Origin: Candidatus Saccharimonadota bacterium
GTDB taxonomy: Bacteria; Patescibacteriota; Saccharimonadia; Saccharimonadales; UBA4665
Direction of reading: 5' to 3'
Length of the DNA stretch: 64,000 nt
Assembly: GCA_028289125.1 (NCBI GenBank)
Contig: JAQGGZ010000010.1
Coordinates: 1 to 64,000 of the forward strand
Within the stretch, counting starts at the first letter, position 1. Every line of letters begins with the position of its first letter. Shown piece by piece: positions 58,377-64,000 of this stretch. The notes below the pieces were generated by a model. It was not told where the DNA came from. It worked only from the letters and a program-made list of their open reading frames with translations, and made no database searches. The position numbers were made by a program, and so were the translations under genes.

Positions 58377-59831
58377 TTAATGAGCGATGGGAGCGACAGC
58401 GTCGACGTTGACGTCGCGTTTCGTTTCCTTGACGACGAAGAAGGCGACGAGGGCGGCGGCGATAGCGAAGCCCATGCCGACATAAAAGGCAGCATGAAAA
58501 CCCTGAACGGTCGCATAAGCGGCAATCTTATCAGTCGGGATGGTGTATGCCTGGCGGGCGGCGCTTGCGGCGTGGGAAGCGGCCACACCGCTTAAGATAG
58601 CCAGCCCCAGTGACCCGCCGACTTGCTGTGCTGTATTCAGTAGCCCGGAGGCCAGACCGGATTGACGAGCCGGCACGCCGGAAGTGGCGGCGATCGTTGA
58701 CGACACGAAGCTCATACCGGCACCCACGCCCAGCAGGATGAACGCAGGCAATAGGTTACGGACATAGCTTCCCTCGACAGGGATGTGTGCCCAAAGGAAC
58801 AATGAGACAGCGATCAGGATAGGGCCGGCCACGAGGGTTGGTTTGTAGCCATATCGTTTGATGACGCGGGGAATGTTGGTAGCCGTAATCGCAATCGTCA
58901 ATGGGACCACCAAGAAGCTCAGGCCCGTCTTGACGGCAGAATAACCCAGGACTTGCTGGATATAGAGCGAACCGAAGAAAAATGTTGAGAACATCGCAGC
59001 AATTACTGGAAACACGGTCAGGTTGGCGCCGGTCAGGTTACGGATCTTGAAAATGCTCAGCGGTATCAACGGGCGGCGCGTGCGTTGTTCATTCACGACG
59101 AAAGCCACCAATAGCATAGCGCTGATGGCAAAATAAATCAGAGACGACGGCGACGTCCAGCCATGGCTTGGGGCCTCGGTCAGTGCATACACCAGGAGCA
59201 GGGTAGCGGACGTTACCGATATGGCACCAAAAAGATCGAGGTCGTTGTGACGTTCTTCAGCCTCATGTGCCGGTAGCAGCTTGACCGCTGCCACCACCAC
59301 GGCGATAGCGACCGGAATATTGATGAAGAAATTCCAGCGCCAGTTAAGATATTCGGTCAGTACGCCGCCGAGAAGTACGCCGGCGGCAGCACCTCCGGAG
59401 GCGACAGCGCCCCATACGGCTAATGCAGCGTTACGCTCATGACCTTCACGATAAGTAATCAGAACGATCGATAGCGCCGCCGGTGACATAAAAGCGGCCG
59501 ATAAGCCTTGCACGGCGCGCAAGACTATAAGCATCGATCCATTTTGCGCAAGGGCGGCTAGCAGTGAAGAGATACCGAACATCGTGACACCAATCAAAAA
59601 GATGCGTTTACGTCCGTAGAGGTCGGCGGCACGTCCGCCAAGCAGCAGGAAGCCTCCAAAAGCTAAGGTATAAGCAGTCACGATCCACTGAAGGCTGGAC
59701 TCGGTGATACCGAAAGCATGCTGAATAGCTGGCAGCGCGACATTCACGACTGACGAGTCGAGCACGACCATGAACTGGGCCAAAGCCAATATCACTAGTA
59801 TCAGCCAGTGGCTGCGAGATTTGTTTGTCAT
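58377..59831 (-). CDS. MFS multidrug exporter (DHA2 family)
   Basis: 484 residues, 14 expected helices. Motifs FMVVLDSSVVNVALPAIQHA (motif D1) and GGRAADLYGRKRIF (motif A) are clear. It is a close structural cousin of the exporter at 35354 but has no MarR gene beside it. AAAGGTCTC precedes the ATG, and a TATACT box lies about 45 bases upstream. It may export drugs, toxins or a lipid. The gap between this gene and the glycan synthase holds only AT-rich DNA. Confidence 0.9.
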   Translation of the reverse strand: MTNKSRSHWLILVILALAQFMVVLDSSVVNVALPAIQHAFGITESSLQWIVTAYTLAFGGFLLLGGRAADLYGRKRIFLIGVTMFGISSLLAALAQNGSMLIVLRAVQGLSAAFMSPAALSIVLITYREGHERNAALAVWGAVASGGAAAGVLLGGVLTEYLNWRWNFFINIPVAIAVVVAAVKLLPAHEAEERHNDLDLFGAISVTSATLLLVYALTEAPSHGWTSPSSLIYFAISAMLLVAFVVNEQRTRRPLIPLSIFKIRNLTGANLTVFPVIAAMFSTFFFGSLYIQQVLGYSAVKTGLSFLVVPLTIAITATNIPRVIKRYGYKPTLVAGPILIAVSLFLWAHIPVEGSYVRNLLPAFILLGVGAGMSFVSSTIAATSGVPARQSGLASGLLNTAQQVGGSLGLAILSGVAASHAASAARQAYTIPTDKIAAYATVQGFHAAFYVGMGFAIAAALVAFFVVKETKRDVNVDAVAPIAH

Positions 59832-59934
59832 GAGACCTTTCTGTGAGCGGACTGAATGATTGCTTATTACTACTTAGTATACAGGACGGCCATGGCGAGC
59901 CATGGGAAAAGACCGCCCGGTAACGATATGCAAT

Positions 59935-59962
59935 GAAAAGTCCCGGGCATGTTCGCCCGGGA
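59935..59962 (-). terminator. Terminator after the 40-residue gene
   Basis: TCCCGGGC and GCCCGGGA form an eight-base-pair stem with a six-base loop (59941-59962). On the minus strand it is followed by CTTTTC (59935-59940), a T tract. Confidence 0.7.
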
Positions 59963-59967
59963 GTTAT

Positions 59968-60090
59968 TTAAAGGTCTTGCGGATACTTGTCTTGGCCTCG
60001 TTTCATCCGTTCGACCTTTTGTTTCTGACGGAGATTGGCTTCATCCATTGCTTTTTTTGCCCGATCTCCCATGCCATTTAATACTCCCAC
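59968..60090 (-). CDS. Small basic protein, 40 residues
   Basis: GTG start with AGGAG eight bases upstream. The protein (KKAMDEANLRQKQKVERMKR in the centre) is highly charged, Lys/Arg/Gln-rich and probably one helix. It ends just before the terminator hairpin. No family is known. It fills most of the gap between an exporter and the beta-helix protein; the remaining 146 bases up to 60237 are AT-rich and hold the promoter of the latter. Confidence 0.55.
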   Translation of the reverse strand: MGVLNGMGDRAKKAMDEANLRQKQKVERMKRGQDKYPQDL

Positions 60091-60236
60091 GATGCATACT
60101 CCTGCTTACTTACTATATATCGTACTTGCCAGTCACTGGCGACACAGTGATAATTTTTATATTGCATAAGACTTGTAATAAAACGTAAATAGCATATATT
60201 TAAGGAAAGAACCGTTTAAGCTTAAACCAACACCGT

Positions 60237-62261
60237 ATGCGAAAAGAATTCATGAAGTTTAATACGCGTTATCTGACACAGACCATCTTTGTCTTGGTGT
60301 TTGGCATGGTAGGCGTCAGTGCTTTGATAATCTCGCATGCCGCCTCATCTACAGTGGCGACTGAAGCCGAAAACGGTACGCTTTCTAATTGTGTCACCAA
60401 AGTAAAAGACGCTTCGGCTTCGGGTGGAACGGCCGTTCAGTTCGGCACCTGTGCGCCGAGCGCCGGCGGCAACCCACCAGCCGGCGGGGGCACCACCAGC
60501 CCGGTAGGCAGTAGCTCCGGCCCTGGGGCCCACCTGCCGATTTCGTACAGCTTGTCGTCTTTGACAGGAACGGTGCGTTATGTGGCCACCAATGGCTCGG
60601 ACACAAACCCGGGGAGCGCGAAAGCTCCGTTCGCCACGCTCTCGAAGGCGATCAGTGCGTCAGCTGCTAACGACTCCATAGTCGTCCGGGGCGGTACGTA
60701 TCGTATCGGCAACCTTGCAGTTAGTAAGAGTCTGAAAATTTACGCTTACCCAGGTGAAATACCTGTTTTTAACGGGGCTCAGAGCTTCGCCAGCGGCTGG
60801 ACGACAAGCGGCAGCCTATCCTCACACTCATACGCACCGAAAGCTGCCACCGACGGAAGTGGCATCTCGTTCACTGGCGGACAGAATCTAAGTGGTGATG
60901 GCGTCGGTAAATACCCCGATCAGGCGTGGGTTGGCGGGAGTCAGTTGAAGCAGGTCAGCTCACAAGCAGCTGTTACGGCTGGTAAGTTCTATGTCGACCG
61001 GACCGCCAAGCGGATATATCTGGCGGCCAGTGACGTCAGCAAAGGTGGGGTAGAGGCTTCGGACAAAAACGTATTCATGAGCATCTCGGCGGCTAACACC
61101 GTCCTCCGCGGCCTGACGATTACCCGTTACTCGAACGGTGGCGCCGACTACGGCATCATCAATATCACGGGTAATGCTGACTCGTCGCTGCTGCAGGACG
61201 ACGTCATATCGGATGCCGCTTTCATCAGCGTTGCCTACCAAGGCAATAGCAACACGAACGCCAATGGCACGATGCGTAATGTGACCGTCACATCATCCAA
61301 CTGGATGGGCGTGAGTGCGACCTATACCGACAACCTTACCCTGGATGGCGTCAAACTGGTGAATATGAATCAGTTCAACGAGTTCACTTACTCACCGCAG
61401 TCCGGTGGACTTAAGACGAGCCGTACGACATTCACCAAGGTTATCAATAGCGATATCAGCAATAATAAAAGCCACGGCCTGTGGTTCGATCAGAGCAACT
61501 ACCATGTCGAAGTCGCCAACAACACGATTCTCGATAATGCTGGCAGCGGGATGTTCTTTGAAATTTCAGACAACTTGTGGCTGGTTAACAATTACATCCG
61601 TTCCACTGGCGGTGCCAGGGCGGTCAAGCTGGCAGGCTCTTCCGGCATGAATCTAATTAACAATACGATCATCGGCGGAGCCGATCCGATCGGCGTGTAT
61701 GTCGATAACCGCTCATTGCCAGGTTGTTCTGACCCGGCGCGTGCTCTCTGCGCGGGATCATATAACAGTGACCGTGATTCTGTCCGGGCACACCGCGCGA
61801 CGATGACGTGGGTGCCGAGTATCGATATAATGATCAACAATATTGTGGCGTACCCGACAGCCGCCGGTTATTGCGGTACCACGACCGGCTTGTGCATCAC
61901 GTCCAGTAACGCGACCGCTAAAGTCGGGCTTAACACGGTCATCCACAAGGCGGCCGGTGGCCGTCCGCTCACACAGATGAACGGTAACGTGTATGCCAAC
62001 GGCAGCGGCAAGATTATCAATACCGCTTCGGGCAATTTCACGACGACAGCCGCATTCATGAACGCAATGGCCGGAGCCCCGGTAGGCATCGGTGGCATCG
62101 AATCTGCCGGTTTGTCTGGCAATACGTATGTCGCGGCTGACGGCAAGCCGACGGCAGCGCTCACAGCTGTTCATAGCAAGGCGGTTGCCATTCCGGGCAA
62201 TGCGACTATCAACCAGTATGTGGCGGCCGGTACCCGCCATTACGGCGTCACTTACAAGTAA
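60237..62261 (+). CDS. Secreted right-handed beta-helix protein with CBM6-like N-terminus
   Basis: 674 residues; an ATG five codons later (60252) is an equally good start since neither has a clear ribosome site. A signal peptide or anchor covers about 1-40. The next part (TEAENGTLSNC, then ASGGTAVQFGTC) is a short CBM6-like element. A Gly/Pro/Ser linker follows, then a beta-helix starting RYVATNGSDTNPGSAKAPFATLSKA, a DUF1565-type opening, with Asn-ladder turns (NNTILDNAGSGMFF, LVNNYIR, NLINNTIIGG). Such folds belong to polysaccharide lyases and hydrolases. No catalytic residues can be named. It probably acts on, or binds, an external polysaccharide. Confidence 0.8.
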   Translation: MRKEFMKFNTRYLTQTIFVLVFGMVGVSALIISHAASSTVATEAENGTLSNCVTKVKDASASGGTAVQFGTCAPSAGGNPPAGGGTTSPVGSSSGPGAHLPISYSLSSLTGTVRYVATNGSDTNPGSAKAPFATLSKAISASAANDSIVVRGGTYRIGNLAVSKSLKIYAYPGEIPVFNGAQSFASGWTTSGSLSSHSYAPKAATDGSGISFTGGQNLSGDGVGKYPDQAWVGGSQLKQVSSQAAVTAGKFYVDRTAKRIYLAASDVSKGGVEASDKNVFMSISAANTVLRGLTITRYSNGGADYGIINITGNADSSLLQDDVISDAAFISVAYQGNSNTNANGTMRNVTVTSSNWMGVSATYTDNLTLDGVKLVNMNQFNEFTYSPQSGGLKTSRTTFTKVINSDISNNKSHGLWFDQSNYHVEVANNTILDNAGSGMFFEISDNLWLVNNYIRSTGGARAVKLAGSSGMNLINNTIIGGADPIGVYVDNRSLPGCSDPARALCAGSYNSDRDSVRAHRATMTWVPSIDIMINNIVAYPTAAGYCGTTTGLCITSSNATAKVGLNTVIHKAAGGRPLTQMNGNVYANGSGKIINTASGNFTTTAAFMNAMAGAPVGIGGIESAGLSGNTYVAADGKPTAALTAVHSKAVAIPGNATINQYVAAGTRHYGVTYK

Positions 62262-62267
62262 CCGAAT

Positions 62268-62966
62268 CTATCGGGTAGCAGGCTGGCTGTTTCGCTTCGC
62301 GAGTATCGGAGCTAGTACTAAACCGACTACGAAGCCCCCGACGTGGGCCAGGAAAGCGACGCCTCCACTGGCGACCGTATTGGCGGCTCCAAGTGTCGCG
62401 ACGGTATTGAACAGCTGCATGATGAACCAATACCCAATGAATAATATTGCCGGCAGGCGTAATCGGAAGAAAAAAATGACGATCCAGACGATGCCTTTCA
62501 CCGATGAGTGCGTCGGATGTAAAGCGAGGTAACCGCCCAGCACTCCGGCGATCGCACCGCTGGCACCGATCAAGGGGACATTCGAATGCCGGTTGAAGAG
62601 GGCGAAAATGAGGTTGGCCGCGACCCCGCAGATGAGGTAAAACAACAGATAACGGATAGGCCCGAGTCGATCTTCGACATTATCACCGAACGGCAGCAGG
62701 TACAGCATGTTCCCGATGATGTGCACGATACCGGCATGCAGGAACAGCGAGGTCAGCAAGCCGACTTGGAGGAAATTACCCTCCAGTGAGTTGGGTATGA
62801 AGGAGTAATGCGCAACCAACCTCTCAAAGGCTGCTTCGCCCTGAGTGGCAAGAACCGAATATTCTACGAAGAAGGCGATGAGATTCGCGACGACGATGAA
62901 GACATTGATGTACGGAAACGCTCTCCGAGGTGATGCTTCATCGGTGCCATATGGAATAAATAGCAT
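62268..62966 (-). CDS. Rhomboid family intramembrane serine protease
   Basis: 232 residues from the ATG at 62966; nine codons upstream is an alternative. Catalytic residues are in VPLIGASGAIAGVLGGYL (Ser in GASG) and FLAHVGGFVVG (His). The HIIGNMLYLLPFG loop has the usual His/Asn. Six membrane helices. It cleaves membrane proteins inside the bilayer. It is followed by a terminator on the other side and is convergent with the beta-helix gene. Confidence 0.9.
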   Translation of the reverse strand: MLFIPYGTDEASPRRAFPYINVFIVVANLIAFFVEYSVLATQGEAAFERLVAHYSFIPNSLEGNFLQVGLLTSLFLHAGIVHIIGNMLYLLPFGDNVEDRLGPIRYLLFYLICGVAANLIFALFNRHSNVPLIGASGAIAGVLGGYLALHPTHSSVKGIVWIVIFFFRLRLPAILFIGYWFIMQLFNTVATLGAANTVASGGVAFLAHVGGFVVGLVLAPILAKRNSQPATR

Positions 62967-62983
62967 GGCGTCATTTTGGCATG

Positions 62984-63028
62984 AAAAACGCAATAGCTAT
63001 GTTATTTATTTCGCATAGCAGCGTTTTT
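62984..63028. terminator. Terminator hairpin after the frameshifted gene
   Basis: AAAAACGC (62984-62991) and GCTATG (62996-63001) pair with CATAGC (63014-63019) and GCGTTTTT (63021-63028). The stem has A/T runs on both ends. It ends transcription of the gene at 63027-63399 before the rhomboid promoter. Confidence 0.7.
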
Positions 63029-63399
63029 AAGAATCAAAACGCTCGGCGATGATGGCCTGTAAATGCAAATGCAATGCAGGACTGGCGACGCAGAACGTAA
63101 CATTCTGTCCGGCTTTACTGACAGGGTCGGTATAGTCGATCGGCTGACCCTAAATGGGCGATAGCGACCGCGAAGTCGGGAAAATCACGTGTCAGGCGAA
63201 GTACATCGTCGGTACTTTCCACGATCATTTTAGGGGTGTTATGTTGTTTGGGATGAAACATGCCTTGCACCTTACGCGATTCATCGATGACATCGGCCGG
63301 CAGCCAATCGGAAAAATCGGGTATAAGTGCCTGCTCGGTGTCGGTGATGTCAAGCGCGTCCTTGAGGTAGGTTTCCCGAGCGTCGTAAAGTTTATGCAT
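63027..63399 (-). pseudogene. Frameshifted hypothetical gene
   Basis: The frame starting at 63399 encodes 94 residues and stops at 63115. A shift by one base near the GGG at 63149-63151 joins AIAHL to another open frame reading GQPIDYTDPVSKAGQNVTFC and on to a stop at 63027, just before the terminator. The joined protein would be about 123 residues, and the second part looks like real coding sequence. This is either a recent mutation, a sequencing error in a homopolymer, or programmed frameshifting. No family recognised; no Shine-Dalgarno at a normal distance. Confidence 0.6.
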
Positions 63400-63598
63400 C
63401 GTAGTGAGCCGGACCTCTATTAATGATTACTCCAGTATGATTATAAAATTACCTTTGTCATAAAGGAAATTCATTGTGTCGTTTGTATCAACATATGTCA
63501 GGTATTTTACCTAGGTGGATTATATGTCCCATAGTATGATGTATGCATAAGGGTTTTATGGGGTACGGAGTCATCGTAGAAGTATCAGCGGCAACAAA

Positions 63599-64000
63599 AT
63601 GTTAAGTCCGGCCAGAAAATGGCTCGGCTTTTTATTCAGCACACTTCGAAGACAGTACGGACGTTTATCACTAACGGCGAAGCGTTTCCTGATATTCATG
63701 CTCTGCGTACTGAGCACCGGCATACTGAATCTGGACCTGGGCGGCCGTGCGACGGCAGCGCTCGATGCCGGTAAATCACAGTATTTAATTTCGATAGGCC
63801 CGGTCACAGGCTCTGCGACGGCCGCATATACCTATGCCAGTTTTTATAACCCCGTCAATAGCGGCAAGACGCTGGTGGCGAAACATATCCGCTTCGGGTC
63901 GGACGCAATCGCAGCCGCCACTTATCAGGACTTGGTATTAAGCCGGGTATCGACGGCCGCCGGCGGAACGCAGATCGCAGCCGCGAATATTCCGAAAAAA
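63599..64000 (+). CDS. Exported protein, truncated by window end
   Basis: 134 codons are visible, and the frame is open to the last base. The ATG at 63599 is followed by a basic segment, then FLIFMLCVLSTGILNLDLGG as a signal or membrane segment. The outer part (SQYLISIGPVTGSATAAYTY onward) is Ala/Ser/Thr-rich and could be a beta-sandwich. No family recognised. The 200 bases upstream (63400-63598) hold AT-rich sequence and no other gene. Confidence 0.6.
   Translation, partial: MLSPARKWLGFLFSTLRRQYGRLSLTAKRFLIFMLCVLSTGILNLDLGGRATAALDAGKSQYLISIGPVTGSATAAYTYASFYNPVNSGKTLVAKHIRFGSDAIAAATYQDLVLSRVSTAAGGTQIAAANIPKK

Noticed and set aside
1-64000. Alternative genetic code (TGA as Gly) as in some CPR bacteria
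   Set aside because: TGA ends many genes at the expected family length, for example the sortase, the histidine-kinase partner and the rpsP-region genes, so the standard code fits.
1-64000. CRISPR arrays, insertion sequences or prophage genes
   Set aside because: No regularly spaced repeats, transposase, integrase or terminal repeats were seen.

Overview
The window looks like a chromosome segment from a Patescibacteria (CPR) bacterium, most likely a free-living or soil-type Candidatus Saccharibacteria (TM7). This is an inference. The reasons are very dense packing with many overlapping gene ends, many start codons preceded directly by a -10 box instead of a ribosome binding site, a Mur ligase lacking its N-terminal domain, and many exported single-membrane proteins with actinobacterium-like relatives. 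TGA acts as a stop throughout, so the Gracilibacteria code is not used. No rRNA, CRISPR array, transposase or phage module was seen.

Layout. 1-14 kb is accessory metabolism and stress: an F420-reductase-like protein and luciferase-like oxidoreductase, an erythromycin-esterase-like protein with a phosphoribosyltransferase and DUF2267, a secreted GH25-type muramidase, two zinc alcohol/formaldehyde dehydrogenases, and small enzymes (YdeI-like, RibD-C reductase, diacylglycerol-kinase-like, SRPBCC, YbaK). 14.4-20.3 kb is an envelope glycan cluster: polyprenol-phosphate glycosyltransferase, GtrA flippase, a large membrane protein fused to a PIG-L deacetylase, and exported proteins. 20.3-23.9 kb holds a cohesin protein and a dockerin protein in one operon, divergent from a sortase. 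Two tRNA genes (Cys, Leu) follow.

24.2-35.4 kb is the core block: two LppX-like exported paralogs, a MurF-like ligase, leuS carrying an inserted NUDIX domain, rpmF, nusB, a NUDIX hydrolase, rnc, rpsP, a KH protein, a possible small RNA, trmD, and nickel superoxide dismutase with its maturation protease. 35.4-53.3 kb mixes a MarR-controlled exporter, a YrdC protein, a GH6 cellulase with carbohydrate-binding modules beside a degenerate response regulator, a canonical two-component system, a DEAD-box helicase, a third LppX-like paralog, pgi and corA.

53.4-58.2 kb is the most striking segment. A processive GT2 beta-glycan synthase overlaps a copper-radical (galactose/glyoxal oxidase family) protein, and a membrane-anchored GH6 enzyme converges on them. 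This is the gene set of the Streptomyces cslA-glxA-cslZ locus, which makes a cellulose-like surface glycan. A second exporter, a secreted beta-helix protein, a rhomboid protease, a frameshifted gene and a gene cut by the window end complete the sequence. Taken together the window suggests a cell that builds, trims and decorates a beta-glycan surface and may attach proteins to it through cohesin-dockerin or sortase chemistry.
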